A stretch of DNA of 64,000 bases, taken from assembly GCA_013215095.1 (NCBI GenBank), contig JABSPM010000060.1:17727-81726 (forward strand). The letters are read 5' to 3'. Under the pieces are notes generated by a model, which was not told the origin of the DNA, searched no databases, and worked only from the letters and a program-made list of their open reading frames with translations. The position numbers and the translations under genes are program-made. The DNA is from Flavobacteriaceae bacterium. GTDB lineage: Bacteria; Bacteroidota; Bacteroidia; Flavobacteriales; Flavobacteriaceae. Of the stretch, positions 1-9,185 are shown piece after piece. Every line of letters starts with the position of its first letter. Positions within the stretch are counted from its first letter, which is position 1.

Positions 1-125
1 AATTTATGCATCATATATTTGATGGTTTCTGCGGCTAATTCATCAGCTCTTTTAAATCTGAACACCCCTTTTTTAGACTTTCCTACGGCTGTTCGATATC
101 CTTTTACTATATATGCTGTTTTCAT
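1..125 (-). CDS. fadA: Acetyl-CoA acyltransferase (thiolase), N-terminal fragment
   Basis: Only the first 41 codons lie in the window; the gene runs off the left edge. The start is the ATG at 123-125, and the protein opens MKTAYIVKGYRTAVGKSKKG, the typical N-terminus of degradative thiolases (a short beta strand, then R-T-A/P-x-G-K). The active-site cysteine lies outside the window. The gene starts 81 bp downstream of the fused hydroxyacyl-CoA dehydrogenase/hydratase on the same strand, the usual fadB-fadA arrangement, so it probably catalyses the thiolytic last step of beta-oxidation. The identification rests on a short N-terminus plus context. Confidence 0.8.
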   Translation of the reverse strand, partial: MKTAYIVKGYRTAVGKSKKGVFRFKRADELAAETIKYMMHK

Positions 126-206
126 ATTTATTTTTAATTTTTAGATAATTAAACATTTTGAGGGTTAGAGTTCTTAAACAATAGAAATCTAAACATCTCA
201 TAACGT

Positions 207-2615
207 CTAGTTACGTAGCGGTTTACCAGTTTTTAACATATGCTGAATGCGCTCTAAGGTCTTACGTTCTGTAGACAGGCTTAAGAAAGCTTCGCGCTCA
301 ATATCTAATAAGTATTGTTCAGTAACTTTTGTTGGTTCTGATAAATCTCCTCCAGCCATGACATAGGCTAGTTTATTTGCAATTTTTTGATCATGTTCTG
401 AGATGTATTTAGAAGCATTCATTGCATCGGTTCCTACTAGGAACATTCCTAATGCTTGCTTACCTAATACTAAAATGTCATTACGTTTTACAGGTTGTGT
501 ATATCCAGCATCAGCCATTAATTTGGCATGAGCTTTTGCTGTTGCAATTTGTCTGTCTTTGTTTACTACAATGACATCTTTTCCTTTTTGAAGAATATTA
601 GTATCAAAAGCTTCATAAGCTGATGTTGATACTTTTGCCATTCCAATGGTTAAGAAATGTTCTTGTAAAACATTTAGTTGTACATCCCCTTTATGAAATA
701 AATCTTGCGCTCTTAATGCCATTTCTTTAGAACCTCCACCTCCAGGGATGACACCAACACCAAACTCTACAAGGCCAATATAAGTTTCTGCAGCAGCCAC
801 AACTTTATCTGCATGTAATGATAATTCACAGCCGCCTCCAAGGGTCATACCATGTGGAGCAACGACTGTTGGAATAGAAGAATAGCGCATGCGCATCATA
901 GTGTCTTGGAAGTATTTGATAGCCATGTTCAATTCGTCATATTCTTGCTCAACAGCCATCATAAAAATCATACCGATGTTTGCGCCCACAGAGAAATTAG
1001 CTCCTTGATTTCCTATGACTAAACCTTCAAAATCTTTTTCGGCCAAATCTACGGCTTTATTTAAGCCTGCCAATACATCACCACCAATGGTATTCATTTT
1101 AGATTGGAACTCACAGTTTAAGATACCATCTCCCAGATCTTCAATCACAACTCCCGAATTTTTAAAGACTTCATTGGTCTTTCTAATGTTATCTAGAATG
1201 ATAAAGGCATCTTGTCCTGGTTTTTTAGTTTGGTGTTTTGATGGGATGTCATAATAATGCGTTGCGCCATTATCAACGGTATAGAAAGAAGAATTTCCAG
1301 AGGCAATCATATCATTTACCCAAGCAGCTGGTTGTAAGCCTTCAGCTTTCATAATTTCTATGCCTTTTTCAACGCCTATAGCATCCCAAATTTGGAAAGG
1401 ACCGTGTTCCCAGCCAAACCCAGCTTTCATAGCATCATCAATCTTATAAAGTTCGTCTGTAATTTCAGGAACTCTATGAGATACATATTGAAACATCGCA
1501 GAAAAGTTCTTTCTATAGAATGTACCGGCTTTATCTTTGCCACCAATGAGAATTTTAAACCTATCAATGACATTATCAATAGTTTTAGTTAATTCTAATG
1601 TAGCAAAATTAGCTTTCTTTTTTGAGCGATATTCCAGTGTGTCTAAATCCAATGATAGGATTTCTTTTTTGCCAGAATCGTTTACTGTTTTCTTGTAGAA
1701 GCCCTGTTTGGTTTTGCTACCTAACCAATTATTTTCCATCATGGTATTGATGAAACTTGGGAGTTTAAATAAATCATGAGCTTCATCATTAGGACAGTTT
1801 TCATAAATTCCATTTGCTACATGAACTAAGGTGTCTAAGCCAACCACATCAACAGTTCTGAATGTTGCGGACTTTGGACGTCCAATAACTGGTCCTGTTA
1901 ATTTATCTACTTCTTCAACGGTTAATCCTAATGCTTTTACCTGGTGGAATAACGACTGAATTCCAAATATTCCAATTCTATTTCCAATAAAGGCAGGCGT
2001 ATCTTTGGCGATAACAGAGGTTTTTCCAAGGAATTGCTCTCCATAGCCATTTAAAAAATCTAAAACCTGTGAATCGGTTTTTGGACCTGGGATAATTTCG
2101 AATAATTTTAAGTAACGTGCAGGATTGAAGAAGTGTGTTCCACAGAAATGCTTTTGGAAATCTTCACTACACCCTTCACTCATAAATTTGATAGGAATCC
2201 CAGAGGTGTTTGAGGTGATTAAAGTTCCTGGTGTTCTGTGTTTTTCTAGATTCTCAAAAACCATTTTCTTGATATCTAAGCGTTCTACAACAACCTCTAT
2301 GATCCAATCTACATCTTTTACCTTCACAATATCATCTTCTAAATTACCAGTAGTTATTCTACTTGAAAAGTTTTGATGATAAATAGGAGAGGGTTTAGAT
2401 TTTAAAGCATTTTTAAGCGCATCGTTTACAAGACGATTTCTTACGGCTTTGTCATCTAGAGTAAGACCTTTAGCTTTTTCGGCATTATTAAGTTCTCTAG
2501 GAACAATGTCTAAAAGTAAAACGTCAACTCCAATATTGGCAAAATGACAAGCGATTCCACTTCCCATAATTCCTGAGCCAATAACTGCTATTTTATGTAT
2601 TCTACGTTTGCCCAT
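207..2615 (-). CDS. 3-hydroxyacyl-CoA dehydrogenase / enoyl-CoA hydratase fusion
   Basis: An 802-residue bifunctional beta-oxidation enzyme. The N-terminus carries the NAD-binding Rossmann motif GSGIMG (residues 13-18), followed by the 3-hydroxyacyl-CoA dehydrogenase catalytic and C-terminal domains to about residue 460. The enoyl-CoA hydratase (crotonase) domain follows at about 490-700, with the oxyanion-hole region around residue 540 and the GMTLGGGCELSLHADKV segment near 590. This order (dehydrogenase first, hydratase last) is the reverse of E. coli FadB and matches the FadN type. It lies between a MarR regulator 6 bp upstream and a thiolase downstream, so the three genes probably form one fatty-acid degradation operon. 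It should convert trans-2-enoyl-CoA to 3-ketoacyl-CoA. Confidence 0.93.
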   Translation of the reverse strand: MGKRRIHKIAVIGSGIMGSGIACHFANIGVDVLLLDIVPRELNNAEKAKGLTLDDKAVRNRLVNDALKNALKSKPSPIYHQNFSSRITTGNLEDDIVKVKDVDWIIEVVVERLDIKKMVFENLEKHRTPGTLITSNTSGIPIKFMSEGCSEDFQKHFCGTHFFNPARYLKLFEIIPGPKTDSQVLDFLNGYGEQFLGKTSVIAKDTPAFIGNRIGIFGIQSLFHQVKALGLTVEEVDKLTGPVIGRPKSATFRTVDVVGLDTLVHVANGIYENCPNDEAHDLFKLPSFINTMMENNWLGSKTKQGFYKKTVNDSGKKEILSLDLDTLEYRSKKKANFATLELTKTIDNVIDRFKILIGGKDKAGTFYRKNFSAMFQYVSHRVPEITDELYKIDDAMKAGFGWEHGPFQIWDAIGVEKGIEIMKAEGLQPAAWVNDMIASGNSSFYTVDNGATHYYDIPSKHQTKKPGQDAFIILDNIRKTNEVFKNSGVVIEDLGDGILNCEFQSKMNTIGGDVLAGLNKAVDLAEKDFEGLVIGNQGANFSVGANIGMIFMMAVEQEYDELNMAIKYFQDTMMRMRYSSIPTVVAPHGMTLGGGCELSLHADKVVAAAETYIGLVEFGVGVIPGGGGSKEMALRAQDLFHKGDVQLNVLQEHFLTIGMAKVSTSAYEAFDTNILQKGKDVIVVNKDRQIATAKAHAKLMADAGYTQPVKRNDILVLGKQALGMFLVGTDAMNASKYISEHDQKIANKLAYVMAGGDLSEPTKVTEQYLLDIEREAFLSLSTERKTLERIQHMLKTGKPLRN

Positions 2616-2621
2616 TATAAA

Positions 2622-3071
2622 TTAAAATGTGTTCTTTTTGTTATATATTTTTTTGTTTGAAATCATTTCGTTGATAGTTTCTGCAACTTCGTAAAAGTGG
2701 TTCAGCTTTTCTTCGGAGACATTACTTTTAATGGCTTCATTAAAAATGATGACGCGATCTTTTGAATATGCTCTTTTTTCTCGTCCAAAATCTGTTAAAT
2801 GAATTAAAACACCACGACCGTCTTCTGGGTTAGGTTTGCGCTCTATAAGCTGTAATGCTTCCATACGCTTCAAGATCCGTGAAAGACTAGTAGCCTCCAT
2901 ACCCATTTTTGGACCTAGAGCTGTAGATGGTGTACCATGTTCTGGATCAATACTTAACAAGGTAAATCCGGTTGCCATAGTTGTACCAAACTTTGCGGCT
3001 TGCTCGTTATACATTTTATTTACCGTTAACCATGTGGTTCTTAGTATATAATCTATTGTTTTGTCTTTCAT
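2622..3071 (-). CDS. MarR family transcriptional regulator of the fad operon
   Basis: A winged-helix MarR protein of 149 residues. The reading frame extends to a TTG at 3092, but that codon lies inside a promoter-like TATATTTG box, so I chose the ATG at 3069-3071 (MKDKTIDYILRTTW). The recognition-helix region reads ATSLSRILKRMEALQLIERK, and the wing contains the diagnostic PEDGRGVLIHLTDFGRE. MarR proteins bind palindromes as dimers and often respond to small ligands. The gene is 6 bp upstream of the hydroxyacyl-CoA dehydrogenase gene, and two palindromes lie just ahead of it, so autorepression together with control of beta-oxidation, perhaps with acyl-CoA as ligand, is likely but inferred. 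Confidence 0.9.
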   Translation of the reverse strand: MKDKTIDYILRTTWLTVNKMYNEQAAKFGTTMATGFTLLSIDPEHGTPSTALGPKMGMEATSLSRILKRMEALQLIERKPNPEDGRGVLIHLTDFGREKRAYSKDRVIIFNEAIKSNVSEEKLNHFYEVAETINEMISNKKIYNKKNTF

Positions 3072-3089
3072 AGTTTTTATAAGGATGCT

Positions 3090-3097
3090 CAAATATA
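3090..3097 (-). promoter_or_regulatory. Candidate -7 promoter box of marR-fad operon
   Basis: The minus strand reads TATATTTG, matching the Bacteroidota -7 consensus TAnnTTTG, 18 bp ahead of the ATG of the MarR gene. I do not see a clear TTG -33 element. An operator palindrome starts 10 bp upstream of the box, where bound repressor would block polymerase. Confidence 0.45.
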
Positions 3098-3106
3098 GTA
3101 AAATTT

Positions 3107-3151
3107 ATTATGCACGCATAGTAATTTGTGTAAAAATTATGCATGCATAAT
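3107..3151. promoter_or_regulatory. Two palindromic operators for the MarR regulator
   Basis: Positions 3136-3151 read ATTATGCATGCATAAT, a perfect 16-bp palindrome. Positions 3107-3122 read ATTATGCACGCATAGT, the same sequence with two changes. The centres are 29 bp apart, just under three helical turns. They lie immediately upstream of the marR promoter box and gene, the expected place and shape for dimeric MarR binding sites. A related core occurs at 5567-5582. Binding is inferred from position and symmetry. Confidence 0.65.
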
Positions 3152-3522
3152 AAAAATATGTATTTATTTTCAGTAGTGTTATGTCTTTTTAGGCTATACA
3201 AAAAGAATGAGTGCATTATAAAATAAAACGTAGCGAGAGTTATTACGGCAACTACAGTAAGTCATTGTATAGCTCTAGTTTAATGTTACATTGTTATGAT
3301 TGGTATCAGGGAAAACACTTAGTCCGTTTTTTGAGTGGTAATGCCATATAGATTTTGTAGGGTATACTAGTAGTTGCTTAAGTATATACATGATTATGCG
3401 TTTTTAACCTCTTGCTTTCGGATGGCAAGATGTTTGTGATATGATATTCCTCTGTATAATCTCTTTAATTGATAGCTAAAGCTAGGGTTTATTTTCGGCA
3501 GTTTACTTCAATTAAAATAAAT
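3152..3522. other. Intergenic region without recognised gene
   Basis: About 370 bp between the acyl-CoA ligase 3' end and the MarR operators. I see no convincing ORF, RNA gene or strong terminator. A weak 5-bp stem (CTTGC/GCAAG) near 3412-3430 is not followed by a T-run. Confidence 0.5.
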
Positions 3523-5295
3523 TTAGCAATTATATATGTTGTTATATAAGTCTATGTATTTATTTTTGATGACCTCTCTTTTCATTTTCATAGTTGGCGT
3601 AAGGTGACCATCTTCAATCGACCATATATCTGGCGTGAGTTCAAACTTTTTGACCTGTTCCCATTTTCCAAAATTGGTGTTGCATTTGTCAATTTCTTTT
3701 TGAATTCGAGTTCTAATAATATCCGATGCAATAATTTCTTGTTTTGATGTACCTATGTTTTGTTGTTTTCTTTCAATCCAATCTTTAACAAATTCAAAAT
3801 TGAGTTGCAGTATTACTGCTGGCATTTTTTCGCCTTCACCAACCACCATTGCCTGTTCTATAAAATGTGATTCTTTGAGTTCATTTTCAATCAGGGTAGG
3901 AATGACATATTTACCACCGGAAGTTTTGAACATTTCTTTTTTACGTCCAGTAATTTTAAGGAAACCATCCTTGTCTAGAGTTCCTTTGTCGCCAGTATGA
4001 AAATAATCACCAGTCATTACGCTAGCTGTTTTTTCAGGGTCTTTATAATAGCCCATCATGACATTAGGTCCTTTAATTAATATTTCGCCATCTTCCGCAA
4101 TTTTTACTTCGACATTTTTAATAGGTTTTCCCACACTTCCAATTCGGAAATGTTCATCTTTATACATACCAACAGCAACAACTGGAGAAGTTTCCGTAAG
4201 ACCATAACCTTCCATAACCATCATATTGGCAGCACAGAAAACTCGTGACAATCTTGGACGTAATGGAGCACTGCCAGAAACCATTGTTCTAAGTTGGCCT
4301 CCGAGTGCTTCTTGCCACTTTTTAAAAATGAGTCGTCGTGCTATTTTTAATTTAAATTCATACCACCAACCATTAGCTTTATAAGGTTCATATTGTTCGC
4401 CAAGTTGAATAGCCCAGTAAAATAACATGCGTTTAATGCCTGAAAGTTCATCGCCTTTAGCATATATTTTATCAAACACTTTCTCTAGTAATCTAGGGAC
4501 TACACTCATTAAGTGTGGTTGGATTTCTTTGGCATTATCCCCAATTTTATCTATGGCTTCAGCAAAATATATTTGTAAACCATTATACTGGTAGAGATAG
4601 ATTAACAAACGTTCGAAAATATGACAAATAGGAAGAAAACTTAAGACTCTAGTTTCTTCTTTTAAAATTGGTAATCGAGGTGCGCTATCTAGGGCATTAC
4701 TGGTAATGTTCCAATGTGATAACATAACACCTTTAGGTTTTCCCGTAGTACCAGAAGTATAGATTATGGTTGCTAAGTCTTCTGGTTTTACCGCATCTTT
4801 TCTCGCTTCAACTTCAGGTTGAGTAGATGTATCTTTTCCAAGTTCAAATAATTCGGAATAATGCTTACATCCTTTAATATGGTCAAAAGAATATATGGCT
4901 TTAAGTGACGTGTTTCCTTTAATCTTATTAATTTTTTTTAGGACTTCTTCATCAGACACAAAACAGTAAATAGATTCACTGTGATTTAAAACGTATTCAT
5001 AGTCTTCTGAAGAAATCGTTGGGTAAATAGGGATGTTTTGTGCGCCAATTTGGAGGATGCCAATATCTGTGATATTCCATTCTGTTCTATTTGTGGATGA
5101 GATTATGGCAATTTTATCGTTTTTATTTACACCTAATTTAAGTAAAGCTCTGCTCAAAGCATTTGCTTTGTCAATATATTCTTGTGTTGATGTTTTTACC
5201 CATTTACCATCATATTTGGTTACCAAAGCAGCATCTAAATTGTATGTTTCTAATTGGTAATAAGGAAAGTCAAATAATCTTGTAACCTCTGTCAT
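3523..5295 (-). CDS. Long-chain fatty acid--CoA ligase (AMP-forming)
   Basis: A 590-residue ANL-superfamily adenylating enzyme that activates fatty acids to acyl-CoA. The P-loop motif YTSGTTGKPKGVMLSH lies near residue 175. YGLTETSP (about 367), the ribose-binding GDYFHTGD (about 433) and the hinge GRKKEMFKTSGGKYV (about 450) are all intact. Length and the N-terminal sequence fit the long-chain (FadD15/AMP-forming) group common in Bacteroidota. It is transcribed towards the marR-fad genes but separated by about 450 bp, so it is probably its own unit. A TAAATTTG box at 5346-5353 (minus strand) could be its promoter. It would feed beta-oxidation or membrane lipid recycling. Confidence 0.92.
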   Translation of the reverse strand: MTEVTRLFDFPYYQLETYNLDAALVTKYDGKWVKTSTQEYIDKANALSRALLKLGVNKNDKIAIISSTNRTEWNITDIGILQIGAQNIPIYPTISSEDYEYVLNHSESIYCFVSDEEVLKKINKIKGNTSLKAIYSFDHIKGCKHYSELFELGKDTSTQPEVEARKDAVKPEDLATIIYTSGTTGKPKGVMLSHWNITSNALDSAPRLPILKEETRVLSFLPICHIFERLLIYLYQYNGLQIYFAEAIDKIGDNAKEIQPHLMSVVPRLLEKVFDKIYAKGDELSGIKRMLFYWAIQLGEQYEPYKANGWWYEFKLKIARRLIFKKWQEALGGQLRTMVSGSAPLRPRLSRVFCAANMMVMEGYGLTETSPVVAVGMYKDEHFRIGSVGKPIKNVEVKIAEDGEILIKGPNVMMGYYKDPEKTASVMTGDYFHTGDKGTLDKDGFLKITGRKKEMFKTSGGKYVIPTLIENELKESHFIEQAMVVGEGEKMPAVILQLNFEFVKDWIERKQQNIGTSKQEIIASDIIRTRIQKEIDKCNTNFGKWEQVKKFELTPDIWSIEDGHLTPTMKMKREVIKNKYIDLYNNIYNC

Positions 5296-5566
5296 GTGCT
5301 ATAAAAGTTTTGAGAGTGGTAAAGTATAAAATTTAAATAAGAATTCAAATTTAGAAGCAGTCAATCCTATGGATTTATGTTCTAAGTGTCTTTATTAGAT
5401 GTTTTTTTGGACGAAATGCATTTGAATAGATGTACTCTTGATGTATTTTGATAGGACTGTCCTATTTGCAAATTATACGACCAGATATGTCAATTTATTT
5501 TGCGATACTATAGTTTAGTAAGTATCTTTTATGAGCTAGTATTATATAAATTAATTTAACATCATT
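5296..5566. other. Upstream region of acyl-CoA ligase
   Basis: An AT-rich intergenic stretch with no supported ORF. It contains the TAAATTTG (minus) box at 5346-5353, about 50 bp ahead of the ligase start, and leads up to the partial operator-like site at 5567. Nothing else is recognised. Confidence 0.4.
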
Positions 5567-5582
5567 TTTATGCATGCAATGA
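5567..5582. promoter_or_regulatory. Possible third MarR-type site
   Basis: The sequence TTTATGCATGCAATGA shares the 8-bp core TGCATGCA and the left flank TTA with the palindromes at 3107-3151, but its right half is degenerate. It lies about 270 bp upstream of the acyl-CoA ligase start, well away from the likely promoter box, so a regulatory role is uncertain. Confidence 0.3.
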
Positions 5583-5605
5583 TGTGAAATGGTGAATGTT
5601 TAATT

Positions 5606-5637
5606 AAAAAGGAGCTAAATATACTTTAGCCCCTTTG
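5606..5637 (-). terminator. Rho-independent terminator of the M14 peptidase gene
   Basis: In the minus-strand RNA, GGGGCUAAA pairs with UUUAGCUCC over nine positions (one G-U) around the loop GUAUA and is followed by UUUUU. It starts 24 bp past the stop codon of the peptidase gene at 5661. Confidence 0.8.
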
Positions 5638-5660
5638 TTAAGTTATGGTATTTAGATGCT

Positions 5661-8087
5661 TTATTCTTTAATAATTTTAAAGGTGCGTTGCGCATCTTTT
5701 GATGAAATCCTTAAAAGGTATAAGCCTTTAGAAAATGGTTCTAAACTTAAGCTGTGATCTCCAGATAGCTTTAGGTCTTTATGGATTAACTGACCTTGAA
5801 TAGCGTAAAGAGAAATACTATAATCTTCAAGTCTTGTATTTATGGTTAATATATCATTTGTTGGATTTGGATATATAAGCATTTTGTCTAGTGCTACAGA
5901 AGAGACACTTAAATTGTCTTGTATGGTTTTAATTTGAAGATCATCAAAGTAAAAACCATCATGATTTACAGAACCATCACTAATAAGCTTGAATTGAATA
6001 AGAATAGAAGCCCCTAAGTAATCACTTAAATTAATTTCTTCTAGAACCCACGTATTTTGGTTAGCATCATAAACAGGCTCATTCTGCGCATCATTTTGAG
6101 TAATGACACCATTGTTAGTGAATTTTCCACATTGCGGAGTCCAATTGTTACCATTATCTGATGATATTTCGAGTTGGACGTAATCATAATTGTCCTCTAT
6201 ATTCCATTTGGCATAAAAGCTCAATTGTGCTACTATTGCATTTGTTAGATCTATTGGTGTAGCTAAGGTAATGCTACTATTTTCCATACTATCATAATTA
6301 GAACTTGGAGAATCTGTAATAGAACTGGAGGCAGAAACATAATCTTCTGTTGTAGTACCCCAACCATTGTTTATCCAATTTGTAGTAAGGTCATTCGCAA
6401 CTTCATCAAAAATTATAGAGGTTGATCCATATATTTTTGTAATGGTTTTTGTGGTTTGGAAAAGCCCATTGTTCACTATAAATTCGTAAATTATTTCATC
6501 TCCATTGTTAATCGCATTGTCTAGAGTTATTACTATATTGTCTGTTGCAATGTCACCTATATTCATACTGTTATGAGAATTGCCTGTGCCAACATTTATA
6601 ATATTCGCAGAAACAGGATTGACGGTTACGGTGAAGTCACCTGGGTTAGATAATCCAATGCGCTGTATGGTGTAGTCTGCATTAAATGTCGTAGTTTCAA
6701 TAAAAGAAGGAGCTGTGTCCTTAACATTAGCGTAATTATGAAGTAACTTGGCTGCGGTAATATTATGATACATCATGCTTTTACAAATGCCTTCAATAGA
6801 AGAGGCAGCAGGCCAAAAAGAACTTCCAATTTCTGGAGTCATTGCATAGATTTTATTCCTTGTGCCACCAGATTCTGTTGTTAGCATGTCGTACATAAAA
6901 TCATCGCTATCTCCAGATGCTGGATAAAGCTCAGAACTAATAATGTTGCTATAGCCATTTTGCTCAACCAATACTCCCGAAATTAATTTAAAGAGATCAT
7001 CTTCTAAAGTGGGTTTATTATAATCGTAGCCAAAAGGATATAACAATAAATTACTATAGGTATGATTATTTAATGCTATAGAAAAATTGTGTGTCTCGGT
7101 AAAATAGCGGATAGCTCTATTTTCCGCCTCGGAAAATGGTCCTGTACCAGCAAAGGTGTCATCATTTTGATTATTGGATGTTCCTGTTGTATTCCATACT
7201 TCGTTCCCTTCACTTGTTATATAAGAATAGTTTCTGTTGTTGTCTACCCCATGACCATCACGTCTGTTTTTTCTCCAGTTACCACCGCCATTGGGGTCGG
7301 TAGTTTCGTTATAGACGTAACCATCCGGGTTAATACATGGCACAAAATAGAGCTCTGTATTATCTACAATTGTTTTTATTTCATCGCTGGTATCATAATT
7401 CTCTAGTAAATACCACATATAGAAGATAGTCTGTTGTAAAGATGCAGGTTCTCGTGCATGATGTATGGCAGTGTATAGAATTTGAGGTTCGCTTGGTTCG
7501 TCTGTATTAGGGTTGTCTGAGATTTTAACCCATTGCAAATAGCGTCCTTCATGAGTTTCATGTTTGTGCGGGCTTGACGTGTCTGCGGGGTCTTTGATAT
7601 CCGCTCTAACTGTTATCAAATTTGGATATAAGTTTGACATGTCGTCTAATTCCTGAAGCATTTCGCTGTAGGTATAAAATCCACCAAAATCATTACCTGG
7701 TTTGATGTCATAATTCACAGGCGTTTCATAGTTAATCGTGCCATCACTAGAACTACAAGATGCATTTCTTGTATGATGTTTATGATGGTCATGATCATGG
7801 GCGTTTAAGTTCCTTTTAAGGTAAAAGGATTTAACATCATTAATAATGATTTCTACGTTATGACCAAGGTCTTTTGCGATTTTAAGATCACCATCTGTGA
7901 AATCAGATTCTATAAATATGTTTTTTTTATGATTACCATGATCTATTGCTATTCCAGCATCGGATAGTTTTTTCAAGCTCTTCATGCTGGAATAATAAAT
8001 GCGGGCACGATGCACTTTTTCATTTACATTTTGTGAAAAAATTGCACTTACGCTAATAAGAATTAGAAAAGTTAGAAGTTTCTTCAT
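5661..8087 (-). CDS. Secreted M14 zinc carboxypeptidase with T9SS type A sorting domain
   Basis: An 808-residue secreted metallopeptidase. A signal peptide spans about residues 1-19. The M14 domain (about 135-460) has zinc ligands in HAREP (about 208), the substrate-binding NPDGY (about 251) with GGNWRKNRR, the third zinc histidine in NNHTYSN (about 342), and the catalytic glutamate in MTPEIGSSFWP (about 415). Beta-sandwich regions follow, including a jelly-roll-like segment. The last 80 residues (LIYPNPTNDILTINT onward) form a type A T9SS sorting domain, so it should be exported through the outer membrane and surface-attached or released. A histidine-rich stretch (HDHDHHKHH, about 97-105) sits in the propeptide region. 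The gene appears monocistronic with its own terminator. Confidence 0.93.
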   Translation of the reverse strand: MKKLLTFLILISVSAIFSQNVNEKVHRARIYYSSMKSLKKLSDAGIAIDHGNHKKNIFIESDFTDGDLKIAKDLGHNVEIIINDVKSFYLKRNLNAHDHDHHKHHTRNASCSSSDGTINYETPVNYDIKPGNDFGGFYTYSEMLQELDDMSNLYPNLITVRADIKDPADTSSPHKHETHEGRYLQWVKISDNPNTDEPSEPQILYTAIHHAREPASLQQTIFYMWYLLENYDTSDEIKTIVDNTELYFVPCINPDGYVYNETTDPNGGGNWRKNRRDGHGVDNNRNYSYITSEGNEVWNTTGTSNNQNDDTFAGTGPFSEAENRAIRYFTETHNFSIALNNHTYSNLLLYPFGYDYNKPTLEDDLFKLISGVLVEQNGYSNIISSELYPASGDSDDFMYDMLTTESGGTRNKIYAMTPEIGSSFWPAASSIEGICKSMMYHNITAAKLLHNYANVKDTAPSFIETTTFNADYTIQRIGLSNPGDFTVTVNPVSANIINVGTGNSHNSMNIGDIATDNIVITLDNAINNGDEIIYEFIVNNGLFQTTKTITKIYGSTSIIFDEVANDLTTNWINNGWGTTTEDYVSASSSITDSPSSNYDSMENSSITLATPIDLTNAIVAQLSFYAKWNIEDNYDYVQLEISSDNGNNWTPQCGKFTNNGVITQNDAQNEPVYDANQNTWVLEEINLSDYLGASILIQFKLISDGSVNHDGFYFDDLQIKTIQDNLSVSSVALDKMLIYPNPTNDILTINTRLEDYSISLYAIQGQLIHKDLKLSGDHSLSLEPFSKGLYLLRISSKDAQRTFKIIKE

Positions 8088-8325
8088 TTTTTTTTGTACA
8101 AAATAAAGAAAATACTAATTGCATATTATTTTTTTTGATTTTTTTTTAGATGAATATATGGAGCTAAATAGCTGTAATCTCATATTTAAATTATTGGTTT
8201 ATTGTATGTGTTGTCAACTAAAGCTATGGTTTTTATAGTTTTAATGTTTGATTTTCAGGCAAATAAAATAGCCTGCTTTTAGATGTTAGCAATTTGAAAA
8301 AAATATAATTATAAGAATTGCGATT

Positions 8326-8997
8326 CTAGGCGTTTTGTTTTAACAAACCTAAAACAATTAAGTATTGTGCAATACCATAGGTAAGTATAACCGTAATACC
8401 TGAAGAATACATAGGTTCATAAAACTTGTTTAAAGCGAGTATGCTATCTGAAATTAAAAATAAAATTGCACCTAAGAATACCATAGTAAAACTAGTTTTA
8501 GAGACTTTGCCTTTACGCATAAATGCTGTAACTGCCATACTAAGTATCACTAGCATATAAACAATTATAGGAATCATAAGCGTATTTAAACCCGCTTTGA
8601 GCATATAAAATATTCCGGCTCCATAGAGGAGTAATATTAAAGTTATTGGTTGTACTGAAGTGTGTTTGTCGCGCTGTTTTAAAAATACGATAATATACAT
8701 GATATGGGCTAATAAAAAGGCGATTAGTCCGCCAATAAAATACAACTCAGAAGTAGAACTGTACATTAATAAAATATCGCCAGTAAGTGAGCACACCAAT
8801 GCTAAAACTGTAAATAATCTTGTTTTAGCGTCTAAATCATAACTTAGTTTTGCGAAAACGAAAATAAGTATGCCTAAAATTGCAGGTTTAGAAATATAAT
8901 ACATCGTTGTAAGTGGCAAATTATAACTTAGAATAATGGTGTTAATAACCATTAAAAAATACACGATAGAGATAGGGATAAGTTGTTTATATTGCAT
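8326..8997 (-). CDS. YhhN family lysoplasmalogenase-like membrane protein
   Basis: A 223-residue integral membrane protein with about seven or eight hydrophobic helices. It matches the YhhN/TMEM86 family: an early SKPAILGILIF segment (compare SKPLLMPLL in relatives), followed by SLTGDILLM and FIGGLIAFLLAHIMYIIVF. Characterised members hydrolyse the vinyl-ether bond of lysoplasmalogens, but many bacterial members are untested, so the substrate is open. It is flanked by intergenic DNA on both sides and looks like a single gene. Confidence 0.8.
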   Translation of the reverse strand: MQYKQLIPISIVYFLMVINTIILSYNLPLTTMYYISKPAILGILIFVFAKLSYDLDAKTRLFTVLALVCSLTGDILLMYSSTSELYFIGGLIAFLLAHIMYIIVFLKQRDKHTSVQPITLILLLYGAGIFYMLKAGLNTLMIPIIVYMLVILSMAVTAFMRKGKVSKTSFTMVFLGAILFLISDSILALNKFYEPMYSSGITVILTYGIAQYLIVLGLLKQNA

Positions 8998-9185
8998 AGT
9001 TTAAGATATAATTTTTAAAAGATATAATAGAAAAAAGTGTAATGGTTTTGATTTATTTATGATGAGCTTGTAATATATCGATTCGTCATTTAAAATTTAC
9101 AGTTCGGTTAGTATTTGTTTTAAAAGTTTTGGTTTTAATAGAATTTTGGGACATCAATTAAAAAACGAACAAAATAATTCAGATT

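Noticed and set aside
1015..1254. Plus-strand ORFs opposite the beta-oxidation genes and similar antisense frames elsewhere
   Set aside because: They lie wholly within well-supported genes on the other strand and have no recognisable protein features.
3072..3092. TTG start for the MarR gene, adding seven residues
   Set aside because: The TTG is part of a TATATTTG promoter-like box; the downstream ATG gives the usual MarR N-terminus.
3016..3216. 66-codon minus-strand frame across the MarR upstream region
   Set aside because: It overlaps the MarR start region and the operator palindromes, has no family features, and its composition follows the AT-rich intergenic DNA.
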